Below are positions 1 to 11,829 of a stretch of 64,000 nucleotides of DNA, one piece after another. The DNA comes from Cricetomys ansorgei. Its lineage: Eukaryota > Chordata > Mammalia > Rodentia > Nesomyidae. The position numbers and the translations under genes were made by a program. The DNA is taken from contig JAMJFZ010000114.1 in the NCBI GenBank assembly GCA_026225945.1, positions 1 through 64,000 of the forward strand. Reading direction: 5' to 3'. Under the pieces are notes generated by a model that made no database searches, was not told where the DNA came from, and worked only from the letters and a program-made list of their open reading frames with translations. Numbering within the stretch: position 1 is the first letter of the stretch; the number at the start of each line of letters is the position of its first letter.

Positions 1-170
1 CTCCCTTGTGGAGGGTGGCATGCTGGCTGGCTGGAGATTTCCCACTGCCCAACCTGGACTTTATATTCCATGTTCAGCCCTTTATTTTATTGTCTTGTTA
101 AATCAGAGACAGCAATGGGATCTTAATGTGCGATAACCTGTAGTTGTTGATGTAGGAAGTCCTCTGAAGC
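1..170 (-). pseudogene. Decayed FAM90A last-exon fragment, cut by window edge
   Basis: The segment aligns by eye with 1612-1750 and, more weakly, with the 5' part of the last exon of the intact genes (compare 21060-21130): all share a 'tttcccactg' core and the following 'gggatctt' region. No usable reading frame remains; the homologous frame stops near base 98. It is the oldest visible copy of the last exon and presumably continues left of the window. Homology is judged by eye only. Confidence 0.5.
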
Positions 171-1066
171 TGAGTGTTTGCCATCCTGGCTCGGTGACAC
201 CTGTGATTGCTTGACCTAGCTCTTTTCTGCATGGAAAGTATGATGTAGGAGTCACCAAACCTTTGGAACATAGGGTTTCCAGAGCACAGAAGTCTCTCTC
301 GAGATGTTTGGGTAGGTACAGTGGTTTGACTTTGTTTAGGCACTGATCTCTTCCTGTTGTTATAAGGGAACATTGGCATCCTCAAGTGCTGTAGAAACCA
401 CAAATATGGAGAATTCATGACAATTCTCTCAGCATCCTACAACTCAGAAGGCCTTCACAGTGCCACTAGGAGGTCATCTTTTCATGATAGGAAAGAATTT
501 GTTTTAAGGTCATATTAATGTGAAATAACTCAAGATGGCCCCCACACATTAGCTATGCAAAGTCTGCAGGATGGGTCCGACAGGAGCAGAGAGGTGAACA
601 GTGTCAGCCTTTCTGCCATGTTAGGTCAACCTCACTCTGATAACACAAATGTGTGTGGGTTTTCTATGCATAAGCAAATAGATATAAAATGGGTTTGTCC
701 AGCCCTTCATTGCCAGAGTGGAAACCCTTAGTGCAAAGCTTGTGGGTGGTGAGTTAGTGTCTACTCTGCTAGGAATCCATGGTCTCCAACAGAGCGAGCT
801 GGGAACCTCCACCCCCATCCACGTCTGGATGTACCTGAGTTTCAGGATGTCAATGTGGCTAAAGTGTTCAGTAATAGAGCAGCTATTTGCTAGAAGTCCT
901 CAGGGGGCATTTCTTCTGGGTAACAATCAGCTAGAATCTTTGCAAGATACTTGTCTACAGTGGTACTCGGACCTGGAGAAAAGTCCATAATGTGTCAGTT
1001 TGGAAGTGTCCTTTAAGTCTGAGCATGGATGTGCCATCGTCTTTCCCCATGGTAGCTCACTGTCAG
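171..1066 (-). repeat. Old copy of intron-3-type sequence, diverged tandem pair with 1750-2480
   Basis: This stretch pairs with 1750-2480 at an offset of about 1.63 kb: shared landmarks include 'ggccttca' near 450 and 2070, 'cctcactctgataacacaaa' at 630 and 2252, and 'ggtggtgag' at 746 and 2367. The landmark 'cagcct...ccctcactcccataac' in intron 3 of the intact genes (21390-21432) matches 606-645. No coding potential is seen. A copy of the 'ggtggtgagttagtgtct' motif recurs at 8358. Confidence 0.5.
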
Positions 1067-1792
1067 TCACTGTCCTCTGAGGAAGAGAAGACCTCATGTT
1101 CTCCACAGAGGACACTCACTTTGACCTGTTAGCCAACTCCCTCCATTTTCTCCAGGTACACAGTTCTCTCTGGAGGAGGTGTTTGCTTCTCAGTGGGAAG
1201 TGCTGGAGACACTGGTAAGAACCTGGAGCTCCAGCCATCACCTTCATGTCTTGCAAGATCATCCTTAGATGTTGTCCTGCTACACAGCCAGGTGAGGGCT
1301 GATGGCAGGACCCAATACAGAGTCTGGCTCTTAGCACAACTCTGACAGATAGCTGTGGTTGCTCAGTGCAGGCTGCCTTGAATGGAACCAGCTTGCTCAT
1401 TACACCTGTGTCTTTTGGACCCAGTATTTTAACAATGGGAGGAGGCTACATATTTGAAGAGGCCTTGAAACCGTCCTTGCATTGCTCTCTTCTGGTGTAT
1501 TGGTAGAGTGCAGTCTGCTTTTCTTTGAGGGATTCTGTCTTGGCTGCCTTGGGACCTGGGAATGATTGTTTCTGGTAAGCAGAAACTGCGTTGGTGAATC
1601 TCTTTTTGTGAAGGGCGGTATGCTTGCTGGGCTAGGTTTTCCCACTGGCACCCTGAGGTTAAACTGAATGTCTAGCACATCCTTGATTCTGTTGAATTCA
1701 GGGACAGCAGTGGGGTCTTGATGTGAGATGCCCTGTAGCTTCTGATAACAGGAAGTTCTCTGAGGCCTGGTTTGAGGGATGATTTCTGCCAT
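1067..1792 (-). pseudogene. Diverged FAM90A last-exon copy
   Basis: Read on the minus strand, 1400-1792 stays open for 130 codons. Its middle matches the last exon of the intact genes in order: VGKPSP (intact SGKPQP), then RQPRQNPSKKSRLHS (intact RQPSQNPPKKRRVHS), then PEESNAR (intact PEETKAR). The next part, 1116-1400, keeps CHQPSPG and LRMI but then shifts frame. The C-terminal end at 1067-1115 still reads as SSSEDSD before a stop. The basic PKK cluster survives as SKKSR. No matching upstream coding exons are seen nearby, so it is a fossil rather than a gene. Confidence 0.65.
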
Positions 1793-2480
1793 CCTCCGTT
1801 AAACACTGGGTTTGTTGAACCGGTGACTGTGAGGTCTGACCTTTCTTCTGCCTATAAGGTAAGTTTCAGAAGCCATCAAATCTTTTGGATGGCAGGGTTT
1901 CCAGTGCACAGCTGTCTCTGTAGAGATCTTGTTTATACAAAGCATTCTGACTGCGTTTTGTCACTGGTCTCCTTCAGGGGCTTCAGAAGGGAACGTTAGC
2001 ATCTTTGAGTGCTTGGAAACCAAACACATGGACCATTCATGACAGTTTTTTCAGCATCATATGACTGAGAAGGCCTTCATAGTGACACAGGGATGTCATG
2101 GGATTATCATGATAGGAAAGCATCTGATTAAGGTCACATTCATATGAAATAACTCATGTTGGGCCCACGTTAGCTACACAGTGTCTGCAGAATGGGCCCG
2201 AGAAGAACGGAGAGGTGAACAGTGTCAGCCTCTCTGCCACGTGAGGTCAACCTCACTCTGATAACACAAATGTGTATGCGAATTCTATCCATACGCAAAT
2301 AGGTATAAAAGAGGTTTGGCCAGCGCCTTGTTGGTTGAGTGGCAATCTTGAATACCAAGCCTGCGGGTGGTGAGGTAGTGTCAACCGAGCTCAGCCCATG
2401 AGCTCCAGCCTTGGGTTAGAGAACCTCCATGGCTGTCCGCATCTGTTAGCTTTCTCAGGTTGAGTAGTGTCCGAATTCTT
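1793..2480 (-). repeat. Second old copy of intron-3-type sequence
   Basis: This is the tandem partner of 171-800 (about 1.63 kb offset) and lies directly upstream, in gene orientation, of the diverged last exon at 1067-1792. That is the position intron 3 occupies in the intact genes. No exon or promoter signal could be supported. Confidence 0.45.
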
Positions 2481-3650
2481 TACAGTCTCTTTCATGACCA
2501 AATTGTCTTTCTTAGGGACTCAGTCAAAGAGGGGAGACACCTGGAGGGTGAGACGTTCTGTCTAGCTGGTGTGTGTGTCTGAATCTCTTGTGCCAAGGGC
2601 ATCCTCAGGTCCCAGTGTGTGCACAGGACACAGGGGCTGTGAGTGGAGTGAGCACTAGGAAACAGCTGGAAGCCTCACACCATGCTCATTCTTCTTTTCT
2701 CTTTATCTCCCTCCCTGACTACAGAGCTGCCCCGAACAGCTGGCCCCCTGATCAGACATGAGACCAGCAGAATTGTTACAGGGGTGATTCTCCTTGTTTG
2801 TAGGGTTCTTCCCACAGTTCTTTCAGTATCAGGATTGGTGAATCACAGCTGCTTTGGCTGGCAGAGTGGGCAAACTTTTTCTCAGTCATTGCAGGCTTCA
2901 GGCAGGTGTATTAAGAAGCAGTTGCCAGTGGCCTAAGAGTTTTTCTGAATTCTGTGTGTGTCCCCATGGCTCTAGAACTTCCAAACTTAATTCTCTGTTG
3001 AGCAATCTCTGCTGAGCTGTCCCTACCTGGCATCTTGGGTCACGTACAGGGTTTTCTCTGCCTAAGATTAATCAACAGTATCCTTTTTGAGATCAGTCTG
3101 TTGGAGTTAGAAGAGCACATAGGCAGGCTCACTGAGAACAGAAGCCACATTGTACTTGCTGATTCTAGAATCATCCATCCTGTACCACTGGTCATTGCTG
3201 GGTTTGACATAACACATGTAATGTCCACTGAGACAAGTCACAGCAGCATGGACCAGCACTGCACAGAGTGTCTACAACAGTGGTCTTCTATTGTGCTGGA
3301 CAAGTATGGTTGGAGGTCCAGGGACTCAGGACAGCTCACTTACCTCTACACTTTGTCACCTGTGAAGTCTGAGGTTTGTTGAATGCCAGCGGGGGAACCT
3401 CAATGGCTGTTTGCACAGTCAGGGTCCTGGAAGCCGGCATGTCTTCCTGACAGTGCCCACGATGGTAGGCATTTTCCCACCATGTCTAATCCCCCAGGAC
3501 TTTCTTCATACTCGGAGTTGCTTTGGCATCCAGAGTGATGTCCTTGAGGGGTTTGGAGCTGTCTGAGTTTCCCTGACAGTGGACACATTTGCTCTGAGGT
3601 GTCTGGGAGCCTCTACATATCTCCTTGGTCTGGGAGCTGTTCTGGGGGCC
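2481..3650. repeat. Duplicated segment of unknown identity (partner 9440-10565)
   Basis: The two segments share long landmarks in the same order: 'caagggcatcctcaggtc' (2596, 9546), 'gcacaggacacaggggctgt' (2622, 9572), 'agagtgtct' (3265, 10206) and 'gagcctcta' (3608, 10529). No frame of convincing length is conserved between the copies, and I cannot place it in the 6-kb units. It may be non-coding DNA carried along in older duplications. Confidence 0.55.
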
Positions 3651-5361
3651 AAATCCCAATGGCCTGCTGTCCTGCAGGGAACATGCTTAGATGACGTCCA
3701 AGGTGTGTGGGAGAAGTTCATGGCATCTGCCAATGGCATGCCAGAATTGCAGCCAGAAGATATGCTACCAGTGACTCACTGGCGCTATCACCACAATGAG
3801 TGTGTACCACAGGGTGCAAAGCCCCATGAACATTCTCCTGAGTGTCTCCTGCTGCTGATTGACACCCTTGTAATTCCCTTTCTTGGTATGAGTGGTGTGC
3901 AATCTCAGTACGGATCTCTAGCTGCTCCCTGAGAAGGGTAAATGGCACACATACGTTCAGTAGTGAATTTCTAAAAGACATTGCCACTCAGTTGAATTTG
4001 TGATCCTACTGAAGCTCCGGAAAGAATAATCAATAACATCGGGTTGGGGTGTTTCACCAGGGTGTGAAATAAGAAAACACAGTCCTAGTGACTGAAGACT
4101 TGTTCTGGTCAGGGTTAGGTAATAAGAACAAAGAGAGCCTGATTGCTTGGGCTCCTCAGTCTCGTCTATGAGAGACAGGCCTATGATTATGTGTAACAAG
4201 TGAGTCTCAGTGCCCATTCTTACGTATGAAGTTCCTTAATCATAATTTGATACTTTCCTAGTTTTTACCATTATAAAATGACTGTCAAGTTCTTTGGTGT
4301 ACCTTGGCAACACAGTGCTATGTGACATGTAGCCTGGACACATTCTCTTTTGACCTATGAATAGTGAGAAGATCCCTAACTCAAAGTTTTCTAGTTGATA
4401 ACAAACTTGCTTCACTGTATTGAAATTGCGGTAAGCTAGGATACCGTACATGTACCCGTTTCCAGGTAACCCAAGTCTGCTACCTGCCAGCTACAATAGA
4501 AGCCGGCTCTGAGGACACGTGACTTGATTAACTTTGCTAATCTATAATCTATAATTAAAAAGTGATTTTCGGGTATAGATGTATTGTGGGTCAAAAATAC
4601 ATGTAGAACTGGGTGTTTATATGTAATTGTGTGGGCATTTAGAGACAATTTTTTAAAATATGTAACTTGTAATCATTCACTGGGAAAAATATTACTCATG
4701 ATTATGATGTAATTACTTAAAGGATATTGTTTAAAGGTATGTAGGTGAATGGGAAATGTAAGGAAAGAGGCAGCCCACAAGATAGGTATAGGTAAGGTGC
4801 CTGTGTGTGAAGCTTACAATATGTATGTGTGTGTGAGTTGAGTGTGTGTTGATGCTTTGCTTCTTCCACAAGATGTGTGAATGTGTGAATCAATGTGCTT
4901 TTTATGAAGACTGTTGAAAGAATAAGGTTTTTGAAGCTTTGCTTCCTCCACAAGATGTGCGTGAATGAGTGTGTGATTTTATGAGGAAGATAGAGAAAAA
5001 GTTTAAATAAGAGAATTAATACAGAGAGGAAAAGCTTGGGTTGTATAGAGAGGAAACAGCAAGAATAGAGCGAGAGAAGAAGAAAATAAAGAGAGCCTGC
5101 CTTGGCCTGACCAGAAGACTCATGCTTTTTCTTGTTCTTGCCGACTTCACACTGCTTTACCACCCCCAGCCATTGCTGGGGCTGGTCTCCGGCAGCATCT
5201 TCCTCCCTGTGCCTTTGGAAGTGGAAGTCCACTTCTGTGAGGGCTGGATGGGACATCCCGGAATCGGAGTGACTCTGGGTCACATGAGTGTCCGTATCAC
5301 ACACCGTGCAGCCTTTTTGATGACAGCAGTTCTGAGAGTACTCCCGGGACAAGTAGTTGAC
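3651..5361. other. Unassigned AT-rich interval
   Basis: No gene is recognised. 3650-4220 holds no convincing frame. 4220-5060 is AT-rich, with a GT-rich patch near 4825-4860 and an internal direct repeat 'gctttgct(t/c)c(t/c)tccacaagatgtg' at about 4853 and 4936. 'aataaagagagcc' near 5085 could be the polyadenylation region of an old LTR, but no LTR ends were found. A 211-codon open frame on the minus strand (4717-5352) is low-complexity and matches nothing I know. Confidence 0.3.
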
Positions 5362-5561
5362 AAGAGGTGGTGAGCGTCAAACACTGCAAGGCTGTGTTCA
5401 GGCAGCAGTTCCAGCCTATGTTCTGGAGCCCAGCTCCCATTCCATGTGCCTCTCCCAAGTCAGACTGTGGTTCACCCTGGCAGCCAGCTTCATCCTGATG
5501 CAGGTGTGGGCTTGCAGGAGTTGCCAGGACAGGATCTGTGGCAGGACAAGAACTCAGTAGC

Positions 5562-5790
5562 TTTAGAGCCAACAGCCTGGGTTGAGGACATGCATGCTCT
5601 AAAGGCCTTACTGGGAGACTCACCTTCTGAGGGCAGAGAGCAGCTTTCATATCTCCAGGATCTTTTTCCAAATAAGGTGCTGGAGGAGTCCTGCCAGGGA
5701 GTAGAAGGATGCTTTTCTTTCTCAAAATACCCTCTTCAGTGCAGGAGGCTGGATGTCTCAGCTAGCCTTCAGTAAACACTGGTGTCCTGA
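5562..5790 (-). pseudogene. Decayed copy of FAM90A 5' leader exon
   Basis: It aligns with 24317-24545 of unit 1: 'acagcctgggttgaggac' is followed by 'gggagactcacctt', which on the minus strand is the same AAG/GTGAGT splice donor used by the leader exon. The 'ggaggagtcct' and 'gctggatgtc' landmarks follow in order. No partner exons are kept in order around it, so it is a relic. Confidence 0.6.
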
Positions 5791-5799
5791 AAACATGGG

Positions 5800-6130
5800 C
5801 TGTAACACTGGTGAAGAGAGCAGGGAGCAGATCCTCCTCCCTGTCCTTATTAACCTCCAGCACAAAATGTGGCCCAGGTAAGGTGTATCTTTCCCCTTAA
5901 GGCTCAGGCTCAAGATCCAATTTAAGGGCCACCTGAAGATTCTGCTTTTCCTATAAGAGCAATACCATATCAATTACAGAAAGAATAAGTGCCCTGCTTT
6001 GCAAGAGTTTCCCTCCTGTCTCAGGCAGGTCTTCAGATGAAGGACTGTGGAACACAATCCATTTTTGAAGTAACTTAAAAGATTTGGGAGCTAAATGCCC
6101 TGAGACAACATTCCTTTCATATGCACATTT
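5800..6130. other. Interval without recognised genes
   Basis: The first 150 bases may continue the leader-exon homology weakly. The rest runs into the L1-derived segment that follows. No reading frame or RNA gene is supported. Confidence 0.3.
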
Positions 6131-6925
6131 GTTTGTTCCTAAGATTATTGGGTACCTTGATGGCCGTTCTTGGCTGTCAAGTTGATTATATCTGGAAATC
6201 AGTGAAATCTGAAATTGGAGGGCACGCATGTAAGGTTGTTTTCTTAATCTGAAAAAGGAAGATGGACAAGTAATCAGAATCTTAGAGATAGGAAGATAAG
6301 ACATGCCTCAGATCTTCATCTTTCCTGCTGGGAAGAGATATACCCTAATTTCCAGTGGAGGGACTAGGGTACCACCCAGCCACTAAACCTCTGACCTATA
6401 ATCCATCCTCCCTAAAGACCCACTGGGACAATTAGAAGGAGGCATTTTAGGGACAAGAGGGGTGGGGACATCAGGAGATCGGGCCCCATGGAGCCAGTGG
6501 AGCACCGATCTTAGGGTCCTTAAGCGGAAGACAGGGAACCTGAAGGGTCTCCTAGATATGTCATTGGTTAGCTTGGGGTTCTTCAAAGGAGCCTGCAGGC
6601 TAGAGTGTATCCACTGACTGTGTGGTTCTCTGGTGCTTTTTGCCTGCCCTTGGGACCCATTTCCTCCAGCTGGGTTGCCTGGCCCATCCTCAATGTGGGG
6701 ACAGGTGTCTGGCCTTGTTCCATTTGTTGTGCCCTGTTTGAGTGGTGACACTGGGAGGGCTGCTCTCTTCTATGGGGAGAAGCAAGGGTGGGGGGATGGT
6801 GGGGGAATGAGTGTGTGGGAATGTTGAGGACATAGAATAGGAAGAGAGGGAGGATGGGAGGAATGTAGAGAGGGTTGCAGGGAGGGGTGTTGGTATGTAT
6901 TGTATGGAAGAAGAAAAATTAAACA
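6130..6925 (+). mobile_element. Old L1 (Lx-like) 3' end
   Basis: The plus strand resembles the remembered rodent L1 3' region: 'ttggctgtcaagttgattat' at 6168, 'gggacccatttcctccagct' at 6653, 'gggttgcctggcccatcc', then a G-rich stretch and 'tgtattgtatggaagaag' ending in 'aaaaattaaa' at about 6924. It is 5'-truncated and retains no ORF. Subfamily was not determined. It interrupts the fossil gene material and dates the left flank as old. Confidence 0.75.
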
Positions 6926-6929
6926 TAGA

Positions 6930-7960
6930 ATGATTAATGCTTTCAAATTCAGTTCAAGAAAATATTTCAGGAAACCATCTCCCTCACACCAGAATTCTAT
7001 CAGCGAACCCTGTATTCAGTCCCAAGCACTCCTAACTTCCCCACCAGTCACCTTAAGAAAATCTACTGAAGGCCTCACCCATGATCCCTGTGGTCTTGCC
7101 AGCAGGTTGTCTGAGCTTTGGAATCTAGAGCCCCACACAGGGCAGAAAATTGCTTTCAGGAATGTGGCCAAAATGGAGCTGAGAAGACATTGCTTCACAG
7201 GTTCTTCTATAAGGTCAGGCAAGGTCACAAGGTCCCTGATGTCATCTATTCCAAAAAATAATGCTTCTGCATTTAGACCTTTCTCAATAACAAATGACCT
7301 TGAAACCACAGTCTGTTTCTTTGGCATATATCAGTAGGGAGAGGACCTAGCATTGGACCAAAGGAACCAATGAAGGAGCTCTACCTCAAAGAAACCTCCA
7401 ATTGTATCATTTTTACAATTCTCTTAGCCCTTCCTGTGTAACTACTTTCCAGGTGGTAGTCAGCCAGCTGACCTATCACGATGACATAGTCGCACTGAGT
7501 TTCTTCTCCTTATGAAACTGACACCTGATGCCTGTTTTTCACCTTCAAATCACAGTGAATAACAGGCACAACACAGTATTACTTTGTTCCAATAGAATCA
7601 TCCTTGCTCATCCCTGGATGAATTCAGTGCTTTAATTGTCCATCTGGTTCATACTGATTTTGTGGGTTTTTGTGTGTCTGTTTACGAGTGGGTCTGTATG
7701 TGTCAGTGGATACCTGCCTGGGTGATGTTCTCTGCTCTTCCTCTATGGACAGGTGACGTTTTCCTCACAACAACAGGGCTGTGATCTCCCAGGAAAATGA
7801 CAGGCTTAGCCAGTATGTGGGTGCCCTGTGACCAAAGGACACAGTGGCTGATGTAATGCACTGCAGTGTGAGGACCCCGGCAGGTTGGCAGTCGTAGCCC
7901 CTGCAAGTCCCACCATTGCATTTCCAGGAGCCTGGATGAACACCTAAAGCCACAGCTGCT
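6930..7960. repeat. Diverged copies of array spacer and intron-1-type sequence
   Basis: 6950-7250 shares landmarks with 13040-13330 and with the spacer at 17550-17640 ('aagaaaatat', 'cc..ccac...attc', 'tattca.tccc'). 7500-7720 resembles 13380-13580 and the GT-rich part of intron 1 in the units. Similarity is low and partly low-complexity. No coding exon is visible. Confidence 0.4.
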
Positions 7961-8565
7961 GTCCTTCAACCTTTGTTTCAATCTCACACTCAGTGGGAAG
8001 GAGTCTCAAAGCCAGGATTTCCATCCAGCCAAGGAACTTGCAATAAACAGAGGACTGGTGGGAATTCCTTGGAAGAAAGCACTCCTGGTTTCAGTACCTG
8101 TGGGTGGCAAGCTAGTGCCTCTGTTTGAGCTGATGTGACATCAACTGTCTGTGAACACTTCAATAATACAGTGTTGGACAAAAAAAAGTTTGTTTTTTAA
8201 CCCTCTGTGCAAGGACTGCAGTTCAAGTACAATAAATAAAACATCCCTACAATGTCATATCCAGCATACCGCAGGGAAAGCTTTCACAGGAAATAGGTCT
8301 AAAATAGGGCTTGACCAGCACATTTTTGACTGTATTTCTGGAAACCAAAGCATGCAGGTGGTGAGTTAGTGTCTACCATCTTCAGAGCTCTCGAGCTCCA
8401 GCAGATGATGCTGCAGACAATAAACCCTCTTCTTTCTCTGCCCCAACCAGAAGCTTACTCAAGGAAACTAGTCCTGGCATTCTGGCAGTCTCTTTCACAG
8501 CTGCAGGAGTCAAGTCCAGCTCTAGTCCACACGGGGTTCCTCGGACTCCATGAAGGGGGATAAAC
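7961..8565. repeat. Diverged gene-intron-like sequence
   Basis: The 'aaccaaagcatgcaggtggt' stretch at 8343 followed by 'gagttagtgtct' matches 740-765 and 2365-2385. A weaker copy sits at 8098-8125. This looks like further intron-3-type material from an old duplication. No gene is recognised. Confidence 0.4.
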
Positions 8566-9435
8566 AATGAAGTTATGACAACTGAGAGCAGTACCTCACT
8601 CTTTTATGGGACCCTTTAGTTGATACGCTTAAGCGCTTTAATATGGCACATAGAATACACTTTATGATGATGACACGCAAGAGCATGTTCTTTAATAAAA
8701 TAAATTAGAAGTAAGAAAAGTTAAGAAAATATTAACAAAGTGTATACACTGGGGAAAAAGTATAAGACTCCCCTCAAGACAGAAAGCTCTCCTGACTTAC
8801 ATAGCAAAACTGCTAACTTCTTATCTAAGAGAAAATGCAGGTGTTCAGGCATACAACAATGCAAGAGTGTTCATCCCCTCCTAGCTGCAGGCTTCTAATC
8901 TTCAAGGTTAATTTTAGTGGGTAGCCTTTACATAATAGTCTATTAATGAATACAGACTTTAGATCTGTATACATGCTACAATAAAGGGGGGCAGACATTC
9001 AGGGGTGAATTATCTATCTGCTTTTTCAAGCTTGCTAACATGCTGTTGAGACTTTGTTTCTGTTCTTGAATATGGCTCTGTCTCTATGGGAAGGTCATTT
9101 TTACCAAGAATAATTTTTGATATCTCTTCAGAAAGCATGAATAGTATTCACACATGCCAAACACTTGAAGTCCAGTAAGACAGTTACAATTACTTAGAGT
9201 TGAGATGGCATTGCTCTTCTCCCAGTCAGCCCAGGAATTGATTTGAGTTTTCCTCATAGGCCAAAATAGACAATATTATTGATGAGGGGATTTTATCACT
9301 ATATAGTAAAGATGAGAAAGGGGCAAGGCAGTTGGTGGGCTGCAGACTCCTAGCTAAGGGAAAAACCAGGATACTTGTCAAGCTGGCTACATCCACATCC
9401 TGTGTATCATCAGCCCCCAACACACAACAAAATTG
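8566..9435. mobile_element. Unidentified ~0.87-kb insertion
   Basis: Comparison of 2340-2530 with 8340-8560 and 9430-9450 suggests the homologous sequence is split here by AT-rich DNA absent from the other copy. Contents include 'tttaataaaataaatta' and no open frame. It could be an ERV LTR or a solo element, but I could not find matching ends or a target-site duplication. Confidence 0.35.
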
Positions 9436-9439
9436 TCCT

Positions 9440-10565
9440 CCTTAGGGGCTTAGCAAGAGCAAGCAATGACACAGAAGAAGGAGTGAGATCACCTGCAGGG
9501 TGAGACCTTCTGTCCTCTTGGGGCATGGGTCAAATCTCTTGCTCCAAGGGCATCCTCAGGTCACAATGTGTGCACAGGACACAGGGGCTGTGCGTGGAGG
9601 GAGCACTGGAAACAGCCAGCGGCCGCCTGCCTTGCTAGGTCTTCTTCTTTCCTCTCCATCTCCCCACTGAACAGAGTTGCCTACTGTGCCTGGCCACTCA
9701 GACAGGAGCCTGGCAGAATCGTGGATAATTCTAATTGTCAGGATTCTTCTTACAGCCCCTTCTGTGTCTGTCGAATCACAACTATTTTGGCTGGCTAAGT
9801 GGGTTGAAGTATCCTGAATTTCACCCAAGGCTCCGGTGGTTGTATTACTCAAGGACTTGGCACTGATATGAGCTGGTTTCTTTGATTGCTGTATTCTCTA
9901 CATGGCCATATTGCTTTCCTGAATCCATTTATCCTTTGTTGAGCTTCATTCTCTGCTGGGATTTCTCCTCCTGATATTCAGAGCCAAGAGGCCTGTTCAG
10001 TCTGCCTAAGGGTGCAAGGACACCGTTGAACTCATGCTCAGTTCCTGAACGTAGAAGAGCCCATAGGCATCTCACTGAAGACAGAAGTCACAGTGTACCT
10101 GGAGACCCTAGAATCATTCATCTTATACTGTTGGGCATTGCAAGCTTGACATAGCAGTTGTGGTGTCCACTGTGACAAGTTGCAGGAGCAGGGACCAACA
10201 CAGCATAGAGTGTCTAGAACCACAGTCTACTGTTGGGTTGGAGGTCTGTGTACTCAGTTTAGCTCACTTTCAAGTCCACTCTGTCACCAGTGATTCAAGA
10301 CCAGCTGGAGAACTTCAGAGGCAGTTTGTACAGTCCTAGTCTGTATAGCTTATCTTCCGGACATTACCAGGATCGCAGGCACTTTCCCCACATAGGTCTC
10401 CTGACTCCACTCTATCCTCCAAGGTTTGCTTCACAGGCAGAGATACTCTGACATCCAGAATGATGTCCAGTAAGGGGTGGGAGGAATTTTCCTGTCAGTG
10501 GATATACTTGATCTGAGGTCTCCAGGAGCCTCTAAATATCTCATGGATCATGGAGAAGCTCTTCT
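9440..10565. repeat. Duplicated segment of unknown identity (partner 2481-3650)
   Basis: See the partner segment for shared landmarks. This copy is joined on its right to sequence leading into FAM90A 3'-UTR-like and exon 1-like relics, so the unknown segment repeatedly sits beside gene fragments. No conserved reading frame is seen. Confidence 0.5.
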
Positions 10566-11105
10566 TATGCAGCATGCTGCAAACATGACAGAGGCGATCA
10601 CCAGTTTTGTTGCTCATCTTTGTTGTCACACATCCTAAAGATTCAAAGAGAGAAAGGCAAAGATAAGATACATGTTAGGGAACTGTCTGAGTGTTCCCTG
10701 GCTTTGAGTCACCAAAGATTCATTCTTTCTGATTTTTGGGAAAGTATTTTTGAGTGACAATGAGGCAAAACTGTTCTGCAACCCAACAGGTGTTTCCAAA
10801 GAGAGGCCAACAGATGGTCCTGTCTCTCAGTGGCCCTGAGATCACAGGGCAGCTGTGCCTGTGTACAATGTCCATTAAGATTCACTGGAGCAATATCCTG
10901 AGTACCACTCCTGCTTGTGGATTGTTTTAGGACAATGGATTGTGTACAAAACCCAACTGTGGTTAGGATCAGAATAAGAGGGAATATAAATGATTTCTAA
11001 GTAAGTTTTAATGCTCAAAGGTAAACATTTCATACAAGTAACAACTCATATTTACTTAAGAACATAGAAGTGATTTAAGGGACACATTAGAGGACACTGG
11101 TAATG
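10566..11105. other. Unassigned interval
   Basis: AT-rich, without long frames. No relationship to the 6-kb unit was found except at its right end, where the 3'-UTR relic begins. Confidence 0.3.
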
Positions 11106-11210
11106 ACAATTGGCCAGAGACCTTCAAGGGCTTCTCAGTGGCACTCTCAGAATCCAGAGTCTGCCCAGAGGTGAAGCAATTGGCAAAGACATACAACTCC
11201 ACAAATAAGA
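11106..11210 (-). pseudogene. FAM90A 3'-UTR relic
   Basis: It shares 'tgacaat.ggcc', 'cactctcag..tccagagt' and 'cagaggtgaagc' with the 3' UTR of the intact genes (20232-20310). It is directly followed on the right by a GT microsatellite and exon 2/1 relics, so most of the gene between 3' UTR and exon 2 is missing here. Confidence 0.6.
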
Positions 11211-11219
11211 GCATTTCAT

Positions 11220-11220
<1 letters not shown>

Positions 11221-11262
<42 letters not shown>
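11221..11262 (+). repeat. (GT)21 microsatellite
   Basis: An uninterrupted dinucleotide run sits at the junction between the 3'-UTR relic and the exon 2 relic. Confidence 0.95.
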
Positions 11263-11264
<2 letters not shown>

Positions 11265-11640
11265 AATAATTCTAAGTCCCACAGTCTCTGATTTTAACCT
11301 CTGAGTGGCAAAAGAGATGCAGGGTAGTTGCCAGCTGGCTGGAACAGCAAAACTTTAGAGGGACTTGAACCCCTGTCTGAGCAGTTTTCTCAGCTGACAG
11401 CCCAGAATACAAACTCACAGGTGTTTGACAACACCCAAGAGCCTGTCTCCCCCAGCCTCAGTGTTTGCTGACACGTATAGGGCTCTACTTACCCTAGGAT
11501 TCTCTTCTTCTGCTGAGGGAACCTTCAGGGCCATGGGGCCTCTTGGCCTACTCTGTACTCTCTGAGCTGGAAGGGTCTGGTGCCCCTAGATCATCATGTG
11601 GGCTGCCTGTGTGCTGTTTGAAGGTGGGTTCATCTGCTAC
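11263..11640 (-). pseudogene. FAM90A exon 1 pseudogene with exon 2 stub
   Basis: The first ~20 bases of exon 2 remain near 11280-11300, but the first zinc-knuckle cysteine is lost (codons read K-I-R-D-C). Intron 1-2 follows. Exon 1 at about 11497-11633 keeps the donor and the N-terminal MNPPSNS frame, then reads TAG near 11588 where intact genes read CAG. Landmarks around it (acceptor side 'gatttcctgaatcagcagg') match 23421-23440. The truncated exon 2 and the in-frame stop make this non-functional. Confidence 0.75.
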
Positions 11641-11829
11641 TCTTGGTTTGGATTTCCTGAATCAGCAGGAAATAACGTGTTTTGAACCAGGGAAGTTCAA
11701 CGGAGTGAGCTGACAACAATATGGGGCCTGCTCCTGGCTATGAAACGGGGATGCAGTTTGTTTCCACCTCCAAAGCATGTCTAACCTGAGACATGAGTCC
11801 TTGGAATTGGAATGTCCTGGCCTGCCACA
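11641..11829 (-). repeat. Diverged copy of 5' intron of the FAM90A unit
   Basis: It aligns with 23401-23585 ('gggaagttcaac', 'tatggggcctgctcctggct', 'tggaatgtcctggcc'). The corresponding sequence resumes at about 13000. Confidence 0.65.

Noticed and set aside
4717..5352. 211-codon minus-strand frame in the left flank
   Set aside because: Low-complexity composition, no homology to known families, not preserved elsewhere in the window.
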